A DNA stretch of 39,585 bases from Ectocarpus siliculosus (lineage: Eukaryota; Sar; Phaeophyceae; Ectocarpales; Ectocarpaceae): contig FN649746.1 in NCBI GenBank assembly GCA_000310025.1, positions 997,653 to 1,037,237 on the forward strand, written 5' to 3'. Shown here piece by piece: positions 23,167-33,318 of the stretch (its first letter is position 1; the number at the start of each line of letters is the position of its first letter). The translations under genes were made by a program, and so were the position numbers. The notes under the pieces were generated by a model that saw nothing but the letters and a program-made list of their open reading frames with translations, ran no database searches and was not told the origin of the DNA.

Positions 23167-26039
23167 TCATGCCAGTATGTGTGCTAGCCAACCCTTTCCC
23201 GCATACTCGACGAACGTTTTTCTTCTGTGAGAGCAGGATACTGTTAAAAAGGCAAAAGGTGCCCTGGTGACGGCGGCAGATGCATCCAGGACGATGCCCA
23301 ACTTTACAGTGACCAAGAACACTGTAGCGGTAGCTGCAGCGACAACCAACAACAACACCGCCAACGGCAACGCCCAAAAAGAGAAACAAACAGCGCCACA
23401 AACACCGGCAACATCGTTTTCTTACCCTGGTCATCACATTCTACCGCACCCGCCTTCCCGGCCGGCGCCGGCAGCGGCTCACTTCCTGCTCCGATCGCTC
23501 CACAAAAACTGTCCGGGTCTTGTCCCTGGTTGCGCTGCTGCTGCGGCCGTTCCTGATTGGTGGTCAGCAGGTGTTCTGCCTGCCGCTGCAGCACCTGCAT
23601 CGCCGTGAAAGGCGGACTCGTGGTTCTTCCCGTCGAGGAGGCCGACGGGCGCCTGTACATGGGGGTTGAACTCGGCAACCCCGGGGCCTCCACGCTGCTG
23701 TCGGACTCGCGATTCCATGGCTGCCGGAGAGTCTTCTGGAACTCGTCGTCCTGGATAAGAGAATCACGAGCTAGTCTCAAGGTGCGTAGACGTGTTAAAT
23801 AGAAACTGTCTTGCAGGCCAAAAACAACGACTATATCGAGAGCGAGTAGAACATTAACAAGCAGGCAGGGGGCGCGAAGAGACGAACTCCACAGCAACAA
23901 TTCTAAAAGTAGTCGCACGCCGGCGTGCAAATAGCCCAGCTCAAAGCCCTGGTCGCTTGCGATGACATTCCTGTCTATTAGGCAGGCGCCCCTTTGCATT
24001 TGACCGGCCCAGTAAGTCAGCACGGCGTGGCTTCCGAATTTGACCCACGGCATTGAAAAGCGCCGTGATGTATTCGATCAGAACAAGCGACTATCTAGGC
24101 CGACCGGCGTGGCTCTCACTTCATCGCGGGAACCTCGACAGGTGGCTCGCGCACCGCACGAGTCCACGACGTTTGACGACGGCGGCGCGCCTCGTGGCGG
24201 GTTGGCGTCTTGTACGACCAGCTTCGACGTCGACTGGGTGCCTCCGCTGCTGTGCCCGACACCGTCCCCCTCCTGGGGCTGCGCGCGTTTCGGACCGCCA
24301 CCGTCGCCGCTGCAGCCCTCTCCGAAAAGGCCTTGCTCTTGACCCTTAGCAACCCGCGTGTCCGCGCGCTCGAACGCCTCCTGGACGTCGGCGACGGTGG
24401 CTCTGTATCGCGGCGGAGAAATCAGCCTGCTTCCTTCCAGGTGGTGTCGCGAGCCGCTACCATTCCTCGCCCTTGGCGGCTCCCGTTCCCCCGGCCCGCC
24501 CGCTCCTGACCCTTCAGGGGTGGGGGTATCGCTACTGGGTTCGCGAGGGAGACAGGATGCTGCCCATGATCCCCAGCGCCGAGGGGTGCCTGCTGAAGGA
24601 TAGGCGTTGCCAACATCGGCGGCGGAGGGTGACCGCCTCTTGGGCACTCCACCAAACAGGCCGGTCGCGGATACCTCACTGCGGACACGAAGGTGATGCG
24701 GTCGCGGTTGTCGCTGCTGCTGCTGCTGCTGCTGCGGCCACGGTGGTGGTTGGAAGTTCCCAGCAGTGCTACCGGTATCGTCAGTGGAAGCGGCGTGAAC
24801 GTCGATGTTCGAAGGCGTAGCTCCAACGGATCTGAGGGGCATAGGCTCGTCGCGATCTTCCACCGCATCCTTCATAGAATCGACGTGGGCACCTCCAGAG
24901 AGTTGCTGTCGTTGCTCAGCCTTTGTTGACGGGCTCGAGGCGGAGACGCTCGCTGCTGGGGTGAGAGTGTTGTCTCTGACTCCCGACGATCCCCTGCCAC
25001 TGCCGCTGATGCCGCCACCACTGCTGTTCCCAGGAAAGTGCTCCGTCGGGGAGACCTGCGCGGTCATCGGTGTCGTTGGACTGGTGTAGCCCCCCGTCCT
25101 GCCGCAGTCAGTCTTCCCACCGATAACGCCCTCCGAACCTGAACCTTTACCGCCGCCTTCGCTTGGACAAGCTCCTGTTTCCGGGAAGAATACTGAACTG
25201 CCACCGGCATACTTAGCGGTGGCAGGGGTTTCTGAAGGGTTGGTGAGAGGCGTGTTTCCCAGCCTGCCGCTGGAGGTGCTGCCAGGAGTCGGAAGTCGCC
25301 GGTTGGAGTGACACAAGGTTGTTCCTTCTCCCTCTCCGCTGCCTCTTTCCTCGCCCGCCACCACCACTGCTTGGACTCCAGGGATGACGGAACTGATGTT
25401 GCTCTTGCGAGCGTCGTTATCACTGCCTTGCGGCGAGCACTGCGGATGCGCATAGTAGCCTCCGTGATGGAACTCACGCTTGTCGCCGAATGGGCGATTG
25501 GCGTCCGCGGTAGCAAGGTGTCCCCAGTCTGAAAGGTCCCTCGACTGTTGGCGCGAAGCTGCGAACTGTCGGTGCTCCTGGACATCCACGGAAGCAGGAT
25601 CAAGGGCAGTGTACACCTCCTCCGCTTCATTGTCCCCCAAGGTATCGTCCTCGTCGCAGTCATCTTCATCGTATCCCTCGTTTCGGTCCGCTCCGTCTTC
25701 TTGATTGTGGCGTTGGGCGCTTACGCCCCTCTTGTCTGCAACCGATGCGTATCCATTGCCACCGCCATCATCTACGACCGCGCTGCGCGTGTGCCCAGGC
25801 GCCGGCAAGAGGTCCTCCTGACCGTTGTCGATCGTGCGGCCAGCACCATCGGGCGCGATCTTTGGCGTCGCGTCGCTGCCCGTCTGGCTGCCGCTTTCGT
25901 CTTGAAGACAATACTCCGACAGATCGTGTTCGCCACGCATGATCTCTAGCGAGGGCGCCTTAGGAAGCCGCCTGCGCGGCTGTCGCAGAGTGAGATGGCA
26001 TGGGGACGAGGGGAGGAAAAAGGAAGGGGAGTTGGTCAT
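23167..26039 (-). CDS. Low-complexity protein with a hydrophobic C terminus, function unknown
   Basis: Three exons from the 5' end: about 26039-24120, 23750-23426, 23333-23167. Donors are GAA|gtgaga and CAGG|gtaag, acceptors are ttatccag and cgctgcag, and phases 0 and 1 agree. The first exon is by far the longest open frame in the window. The ATG at 26039 gives about 803 residues; the ATG at 25940 gives about 770 and starts where the acidic composition begins. Exon 1 is rich in Gly, Ser, Pro and acidic residues, with DEDDCDEDDTLGDNEAEEVY and a Gln run at 24738-24712, and is probably disordered. Exon 2 has a helix, AMQVLQRQAEHLL. The last exon has a hydrophobic stretch, TATVFLVTVKLGIVL, that could be a membrane anchor. 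No domain is recognised. Reality of the gene is likely; the exact start is uncertain. Confidence 0.65.
24710..24738 (-). repeat. CAG/CTG triplet run inside the low-complexity gene
   Basis: Repeated CTG on the plus strand (CAG on the minus strand) encodes about seven Gln residues in the first exon of the minus-strand gene. It could vary in length between individuals. Confidence 0.75.
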
Positions 26040-27187
26040 CAATGGTAACCAGGAACAAAGCTGTTGTTCAAGCGCTATTGAAAGTAGGACATCAGTTGGT
26101 ACCACACCCTCCGCGCGAAAAGAGCTGATGTTGCAGTACCAGCGGCTAGAAAACACTGTGAAAATACGACTTTGTTTTCGTGACCACAGCCAACAGTCAG
26201 TCATCTTCCAAGAACAAACTACCAACGTGCTCTACACGCCGAATCGATGTCACTATTCTAACCGACACGTGTAACTGCCCTTGAAAATAGGTGCGAATGG
26301 TTGTCTTCCCTCACCTGTCCCGCGAATTCCGGACCGAGACCGGGCGCAAGCGGGAATCCGGCAAATCCTTCCATCTGCGCGGAAGCAACGGAACAACCCG
26401 AAGCAGCAAGTATTAACAAATACCGACACGCCGGACGAACAACTCTTGGACGAATCGGCGACAAGCCCGTCCTCGTGACTGCATGATGTTCACCTTGCCA
26501 GTATCAGCCCGCATGCGTTAGGAATCTCCAAAAAATTGTTTTGTCGTCCCATTTTGTGAGATGTTGTTGTGATGGGTACCTGCTTTTGGTGCGCCCACGA
26601 GTCAGGTGTTGGAAGTGTGTTTCGAGGACGTGCTCGTGGAACAGCATTGTGTGAGGTATGCCAAAAACGAACCAACTCGTTTCGCACCTGCTTTTTTCCC
26701 TTCCGCACGCCTCGCTTTCCTCTCCGCTTTTTCTTCTTGACGGCACCAACCCCTTCCCCACTAACCATCTGCGAGATCAACGTCCCGGGAGAATGCCACC
26801 ACCGCACAAACCGTCGCCGTCCATGTTTGCGTGGTTCCAAACATCAAATAGTGAGGGGGTAGGACGACGAGAGCACAAGTGGAAAGTGAACATACAGATC
26901 CAGGTTGAGCGAGCGGGGTGGTGGAGGATCTTTTCTACCGACATCCACTCGTTAATGTGTACCGATTTCCCCCTCATGTACGTGACGTATGCTGCCCTTT
27001 GTGTCTAAAAGCTCGTAGCCGACGCTTCGCCTGCCGCTCCGTACTCGTACACCCTCTAATCCAGTTGCTCCCTTCCGAGACTTCCGGTGACATGCACCAA
27101 ACTGCAGCTCAACCCGCTGTTTGCCTGCTTTGTAGCCCATTGCGTCGGGTGTCATCATCTTCGTCTTGTGCGGGGACTCGATTTTTC
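26040..27187. other. Intergenic region
   Basis: No supported gene. A short plus-strand frame beginning at 26573 encodes two Cys-x-x-Cys pairs (GTCFWCAHE and LCEVCQK) and has a donor-like GAG|gtatgc at about 26657. No continuation was found. The promoter of the minus-strand gene that starts near 26039 should lie at the left end. Confidence 0.35.
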
Positions 27188-27510
27188 TTGAAAAGCACGA
27201 TGACCACGAGACCACTAGTCAGCGCTGACTGATGGTGTAGTGGTCATCGTGCTTCTCAACAAAAGTTAATGCCCGTGTCCGGTCTGGCTTTGCAGCCACG
27301 AACACGCCCCCCCAGGGTTGCCTTCCCTGTGATCAGCGCTGTCTTGCCCGGAAAACGCCGTTGGCACAAGAGGTTCATCGGCTTGAAACCTATTTCCCCA
27401 GACTTTTTCTTCCTCATAAACTCGGGCGCAAAGAAATTTATGCTCGAGGGGAGATTCGAGCCCCGGACATTAGCTTTTGGTCTACTGGTCATCGTGCTTC
27501 TCAACATACC
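27188..27510. repeat. Palindromic cluster of tRNA-like (SINE-type) repeat pieces
   Basis: The word TGGTCATCGTGCTTCTCAAC occurs at 27241 and 27486 in direct orientation. A near-exact inverted copy lies at 27188-27207 and forms a 20-bp hairpin stem around a perfect palindrome, AGTCAGCGCTGACT. The plus-strand sequence TGGTGTAGTGGTCATCGTG (27234 on) looks like a tRNA D-arm / A box. On the minus strand near 27464-27455, GGCTCGAATC looks like a T-arm / B box. Downstream words match between the plus copy (AAAAGTTAATG) and the minus copy (AAAAGCTAATG), which suggests two opposed, diverged copies of one tRNA-derived unit. Neither folds as an intact tRNA by eye. Confidence 0.5.
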
Positions 27511-28398
27511 GCACGCCGTCAAGACGTCTTCTCGTCCCCGACACGTTGACAAATGTGTGAACCACCATCACACCCGGACATACCTCCGACTCGTTGTCGG
27601 TAGAGGACAGCGTACCGATCGCCGCCATGGGGCCTGCTGCAGCCGGCGGCGTGGCGACATCTTCGACCTTTTCCCCAGAGAACAGTTCGTTGGCCCCAAA
27701 GCCGTCATCAGTCGACGTCATCGTGACCGATAAAACGGGCCGTTCGGTTAGGCATGTGGTGCGCGGTAGGGCTTGGAAACCTTGTTCGGTGGAGGGACCT
27801 TGTGGCATACCTTTGGCCCCTGAGGTTTTCTGTGGCAGTGAACGCTCGATTCAAGACCCCACTTGCTGCTCCCTATTGATGGCAACGCTTCTTGCATGGT
27901 GCTTAAAGCGGACGAAACGTGCCACAATACTCTATATGTTAACAGAGAACAATAGAAGTACATCACAGGCTGGGTGTGCTGCTTCTGCACTCGGCCGTTG
28001 TCAGTCGCGATTGTAGAACGAACTGATCTGCCGAGTACAACGTCGCCGAAGACCTTGACGAGGTGTGTGCACACCGGCCAAGACAGGCACCAGAACAGTT
28101 GCTATACACAGCACAGACGGAGTCATTTTCATGTCGAATCTTGTCCCTCATTGATGCCCACACAACTAATGCCGTTTTATTTATTGGTGTGGTTCACTTC
28201 TCGCTGTCGAAGCAAGTTTGTGAGGTACCTTAACCGTACGGTTCGTACGGGTTCCTCAGGAAAGGATAAAACTAAAATCATCCACACTTCTCAATGTGGG
28301 ATTTAAGCGGTATGGCCTTTCCGCGTCATCCAGCATGCATAAGAGCAAATTTCATCTCGTTGAGATAACCTGGAGAATAATCGGCACCGACACGAGAA
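27511..28398. other. Spacer downstream of the polyAsn/polyGln gene
   Basis: No supported gene. A 10-bp palindrome (accgtacggt) at about 28233 is followed by a near-repeat of the same word. The 3' UTR of the minus-strand gene ending at 28399 should lie at the right end. Confidence 0.35.
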
Positions 28399-28501
28399 TC
28401 ACGCATCCCTAATCGCTTTCGTGGAACTCAAGGTCCCCACCTGGTTCTTCAGACGCTCTGAGACTTCAATTTCCAACGGCAGGTGAGACCCGGCGTGTGC
28501 A

Positions 28502-28540
<39 letters not shown>

Positions 28541-28846
28541 TTGGCACTCCGAGAAGGAGGATGAGCTGCCATCGCAGAGCCTTCCTCATACAACGGTGGC
28601 ATTCCCCTCGGTGACGCCTCCCCGTGCTGCAGCACCTCAACACCCCCACACCCGCCTACACCCCTTGCTACCCCCGTCCCGGCTTGCCATCCGCTGTTCC
28701 CCCCCACCACCTGCGTTCTCGGCTCATTATTCATCCCCCTACACCCCATTCCCACTCCTTGGCCGTCCGCGAACAACTCTCTTGGTTCCACCGTCCACGC
28801 AGGCCGCGCGTGTGTCGCCGTCATGTCCGTTCTCGCGTACGCTCTG

Positions 28847-28881
<35 letters not shown>

Positions 28882-31749
28882 GACATCGGGGGGCAGGACA
28901 GAGGGCGCCACGCACGGCTGGGCAGCCGGCATACTGCTGTACGTCTCGGCCAGGCCTTGCTGCAGCTCATGCAAAAGGGCGGATGCTCCTCCTAGCTGCA
29001 CCTCCACCTTCTTCATGTCCACGACTGACGGGCTGATCCCGTGAAAACATTGGACGGGGGGTGAGTACGGCAGCGACGCATTAGGCCATGCTGTGTGAGC
29101 TGGGTTGGGCAGGCGGGCTAGGCCGTTGCCGGGCTCAAGTGAATCTGTGAGAGAAAATATTTTGATCGCGTTTCGTCAAAGCTTCGCTCCAGTCAGGAAC
29201 GTTGTCACGGTGGAGCCAATCGCCACAAATGGAGGGTTCAACTACCAGCGCGTAGGATTCCTCGACCGAGCGTATCACCCCCCCCCCTAGTTTTACCTCA
29301 TCTGGCGCTTGGAAAAATGGGCAAAAAAGCACGACATCTCATGGAGGAGGCCCTGAACGCGCCGGATGAGGAGTGCGGGGGGCTCCCTTGGGCGTCGTAC
29401 GCTTGCCGGTGCGGCTACGGGGGGGTTCGGAGACCGCGGCTTCGTCGTGCCGTATCCGATGCTGCCTGCGCCGGCTCTTGCTTCTCTCCGTCCTGGGTGG
29501 TGGGCCGCCATCGTGGAGTAGTTGTGGCCGAACGCGAAGCTCGCCTGGTAGTAAGAGCGACTGGTGTCGATCCAGGATATCGACACGGGATCCGCAACCA
29601 TGTCGTGCATCTCGTTGCCCCTCCCGTACATCTCCTGATAGTGAGGGAACGAGACAAACATGAGCCATTGGTCGTGCGCGTGTGGCCAGTCGGAAGGGAT
29701 TCAGAGGGGTAGGTAGGAACAACGCCGTTATTCTGAGGAGGTGTTATGTGCTCTCGGTTTTACGACCAAAGAAAGGCATGCACAAGTGATTACCCGTGTG
29801 TGATGCCCCGGGTCGGGCCACTGCTTGCGGGAGTGGGAAAAAATCAAAGGCGACACAAACAAACAAACCACGAACGATGATACACAGCGCAGTTCACGGT
29901 ATACTTCAAAAAGCGGTAGTTTCAGCCTTTCTTGTGTTGGAAGGTGCATCTTGACCCATAGGACGACCGTGTTCCCTGGTACTGTACTTTCGTGAAATGC
30001 ACCATATAAGTCCTCGAAATGGTGTCCAGTATTGCCGTGCACAAAATAGCGAGATCATGCAGTTTTCACCCGCCATCAAGAGAGCAGCGTCGCCAAGAGG
30101 TGTGTCAACGTCAACGATTGGCTTCTATTTCTACCACCTGTCATGACTTCCTGCACCGGTGATACCTTGCTGCCCCATTTACTCGAGGCTCGCGGGCAAC
30201 CAATCTACCTGATATTTTCTACATAGTTCGGGTGCCCTGGGGCGGAAGAATGTCCAGCCGCACGACATAGTCGTGTCTAAAGGCATATCACCTGCGCAGG
30301 ACGTCCCTGACAAGGACAGAGAACCAACTCTGATCCTCGATAAGCGTTGGTTGTCAACGGAGTGATAGAGCGATGTGATCGCTCCATGCTTTTTAGCAAC
30401 CAAAAATTAGACCAGTCGGCGTTGACTGGTAGAATGGTATGATAGCGGTTCAAAAAGTAAGCCGTGACGTCCGAATGACCCGACACTTTCCTTCCAAGGA
30501 AGGTCGCTCCCCCCCCCTGCGCTAGCGTTTGTTTCGTTGAATTTCCTCTCAATCCATCAACCACATCCAATTCGGAATGACCAGGGTCTCAGACTCGGAG
30601 CTGTTCAGTCACCCATGCAATGCTCTATCCAAGAGTATCCGAGGTCTCGGGAAGGAAGCCCACTTTGAAAGTATTCAGCCTGGGATTAGGACCCGCCAAC
30701 CGCTTTACTAGCACCCAAACTATTAGAGGCTTGATTTTGGTTGCTCAAGCACGCCACCATCGGTCGTTAGCGTCCACCATGTCCCACTTCGTCGACGCCA
30801 ACGTGAAAAGAGGGAATTGTCCTCGACAGACATTGAGAAGATTGCGCCAGGTACCCCTTTTGAAGGGGACCCGCAGAGGCTTTTGTCTACGCAAGTAACA
30901 TTTCCTGCATCACTAACATCCAAAGTGGCATTGTTGTTCGTGTGGACAAGCTATCAATAACAGCTACACGAAGAAAAGGAGACCACTGAGTCCGTCTCGT
31001 AGTCCGTCTCGTAATCGTGACGGCATACATTTGCAGAGGAACCTCTTGCTTTTGACCCCAAATCGAAGCTTCTCGGTGAAAAAGCAGACAAGGTACCCGT
31101 AAGTAGGTACACGAATGACGAGATGTACAGCTGTAGTCGTCTACGTATGGGAGAATGTGTACGAATGAAACCAGGGACGCAACAAACTTTAGCGTTTAAC
31201 AACATGCGAAAACTTTGCTGCGCATACTGTAGTCTATATGTTGGGCGGCACCCTGAGGTTTTACCTTGAACCAACTCGTCGTGACCATACAGGTAGTCGA
31301 GACTCTGTGTGATGAAACATGCACTCTGAGTATTTAGACTGCATCGTTGATTTTCGAACCTGGTGACCCCAAGCAGCACCAGGTATTGTTGCTGCAGACG
31401 CAGCGGCGGCAGCAGCGGCAGCGGCGGCAGAAAGAGCGGTCGCAGGGGTAGGCGCAGCCTCCACCATTTCGTCTTGCTGCTGTTGACACATCAAGAAGGA
31501 CGGTGGTGATGACGCACGGCGTTGCGGAAGGCCGTGTACGTCAGATTGGTGTTTTGGCGCCCAATCCCCAGCGGATGGATGGTAGGCAGCCCCTGCGACC
31601 CGCCCACCGACCTCACTCGCACCCCCATGTGTGCCGGGGCGCGGAGAGAGGGACCTTCCTCTGCCGCCCCGCTTGCCTCGCCTTGTTTTGCGAGTTGGTG
31701 TCAGAGAACCGTTGTTGTTACTGTTGTTGTTGTTGTTGATGCTGCTGCT

Positions 31750-31786
<37 letters not shown>

Positions 31787-31872
31787 GTCTTGCTGCTGTT
31801 GGCGGCGCCACTTGGTGCTACTGGCGGCCCGGGGCCTCGCTGCTGCTGAGCCTGTCTAGGATGTTGTTGCAT
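28399..31872 (-). CDS. PolyAsn/polyAla/polyGln-rich protein, function unknown
   Basis: Three exons from the 5' end: 31872-31360, 29634-29297, 29032-28399 (stop TGA). Donors are CAG|gttcga and ATGAG|gtaaaa, acceptors are cactatcag and gggatcag, and phases 0 and 2 agree. The product is about 494 residues. The start at 31872 gives MQQHPRQAQQQRGPGPP; an in-frame stop lies a short way upstream. Exon 1 carries long Asn runs (31793-31711), a basic patch TRKTRRGKRGGRGRS and an Ala run. Exon 2 is the most ordinary part, with EMHDMVADPVSISWIDTSRS and YYQASFAFGHNYS. Exon 3 has a short helix KKVEVQLGGASALLHELQQG, then Gln and Ala runs, and ends LKNQVGTLSSTKAIRDA. Homopeptides with a basic patch suggest a nuclear regulatory or RNA-associated protein, which is a guess. 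No family is recognised. Confidence 0.6.
28504..28539 (-). repeat. Triplet repeat encoding polyAla
   Basis: About 12 GCA/CAG units on the plus strand read as GCT codons on the minus strand, giving the run of about 12 Ala near the C terminus of the polyAsn/polyGln-rich protein. Confidence 0.85.
28847..28880 (-). repeat. Triplet repeat encoding polyGln
   Basis: About 11 CTG units (CAG on the minus strand) encode 10-11 Gln in the last exon of the polyAsn/polyGln-rich gene. Confidence 0.85.
31390..31445 (-). repeat. GC-rich triplet tract encoding polyAla
   Basis: Mixed GCA/GCG/GCC-type triplets on the minus strand encode a run of Ala at the end of the first exon of the polyAsn-rich gene. The mixed codons suggest an older, interrupted repeat. 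Confidence 0.75.
31711..31793 (-). repeat. GTT/AAC triplet repeat encoding polyAsn
   Basis: On the plus strand this is an interrupted GTT array, with an uninterrupted core of about 12 units near 31751-31786. On the minus strand it encodes two Asn runs split by Ser and Ile. The pure core may be length-polymorphic. Confidence 0.85.
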
Positions 31873-32521
31873 GTCTCGGGCGTGACGCCGGGTGTACACC
31901 GCGCAACTACGGTACTAGGCGCCTGCTGCGGAGTGTGTATCGCTTTCGGCGGAAACGAGAACGTTGTAGGAATCCTGGTGCGCGCATGAGTCCAGATTAC
32001 AACGTAAGAGAGCATCGCGGTAATCGTTGGCATCAATCTCATTCCTACAACACTCATCTCATCTAAATTCTTTCCTTCTCGCGCGTGCAGAATCGTTACA
32101 TGTGCTGGCACGCGAACCGGCACCAATTGCTACGCTATCTTTTTTCAGAACCAAATCCCCCCCCCCCCTCCCCCGCGCGCGGGGGCCGACCTTTTTTTCC
32201 AGTACATTTTACCATCCGTGCGAAGGGATCTTTACTTCTAAATTTACTGTCTCCTCATTGGTTGGAGATGCGCGTGCGCGCGCTCGCTCGGTGAACCTCT
32301 TTTTGGTTCTATTCACAAAGCTCTCCTGGGGTGGGGAAACCCCGGCGCTGTAGCTACATTTCTCCGCACGCCGCGCACGAGGTGCGCGTGCTGTGAAGGA
32401 CGGACAGGGCGGCCGTGCTACCTTATCGACACGTAGCCTCTAGAGAGAGCATTGCATAGCGTGGCTTCCACCGTTGGCCACCACAGCAGCGGTCAGTCGT
32501 TGATGCAAGGAGGTGAGCGGC
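31873..32521. promoter_or_regulatory. Shared upstream region of two divergent genes
   Basis: The minus-strand polyAsn/polyGln-rich gene starts at 31872 and the plus-strand Cys-rich gene at 32522, so these 649 bp separate two head-to-head start codons. The stretch contains an inverted CCAAT box (ATTGG at 32257-32261) next to alternating GC (32270-32285). It also has a C run followed by GC-rich sequence (32158-32190). A bidirectional promoter is inferred from layout. The exact transcription starts cannot be seen. Confidence 0.45.
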
Positions 32522-33270
32522 ATGCTGCCGAGCACGCGCTCTGCTGGCGGCGCGCATCATGATGCTGATCATGATGCAGGCGCGGATGACTGCGTGGATG
32601 GTGCGGCTGGTCGCCAGCACAAGCCGTTGTCGCACCCCTTGCCCGCAGCCCCATGCGCGAACACTGGAGAGAGTTCCAACTTCTTGCAGCAAAACCCTCC
32701 TCGAGAACGGACAGCGACCTCTTCCGGTAGCGAGCCGTCGGGCAATTCCCATCTGTCGGTCAGCGGCGCGCCTGGCGGTGTAGCCACCGTCGCGAACACA
32801 TTTCCTTGCGACACTCCTGCGGCTATCGGAGCGGCTCGCAGAAGTGTGAGTGGACGTGAATCACCACCAGCGAAACGCCACGCGTCGCAAAGCCCATCAT
32901 CCCGGCGGAGTTTGGGACGAGATGCAAGAAATTCATGCGAGGGCTTCGGGGCCGGTGAACGTCGCGGCAGGGTGCTGCACTCGTTCCTTGCTACAGCTGT
33001 GCAGATGTCCCAAGCATCGGAGGCCTTGGGGACGCCAGGGGAGCTATCAGGTGATGGTTTCGAATTCGCGGAACCACATACGCCCCTGTCGTCTGCCATT
33101 GGGGTACATACGGGACCGGGATACTGCTCTACCGGTACGCACGGGCCGAGTGCACCACTACTACATTCGGAGGTAGAGGGAGTAGCGCAGCTAAACTATG
33201 AACGCTCACGCCAACTTGGAGCAATGTTGCCACCATGGCAGCGCCTAGCCAACGAAGTGCCGTGGCGACC

Positions 33271-33318
<48 letters not shown>

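Noticed and set aside
23751-24053. Hydrophobic N-terminal part of a minus-strand frame running into the second exon of the low-complexity gene
   Set aside because: A phase-matched intron (donor after 24120, acceptor before 23750) removes it, so it reads better as intron than as membrane-protein coding sequence. Transcript data could reverse this.
26573-26656. Short frame with two Cys-x-x-Cys pairs and a donor-like end
   Set aside because: It is only about 28 codons, and no continuing exon was found. The zinc-ribbon look may be chance.
28504-28539. Regular repeats considered as a CRISPR array
   Set aside because: The unit is a bare triplet with no spacers, and the genome is eukaryotic.
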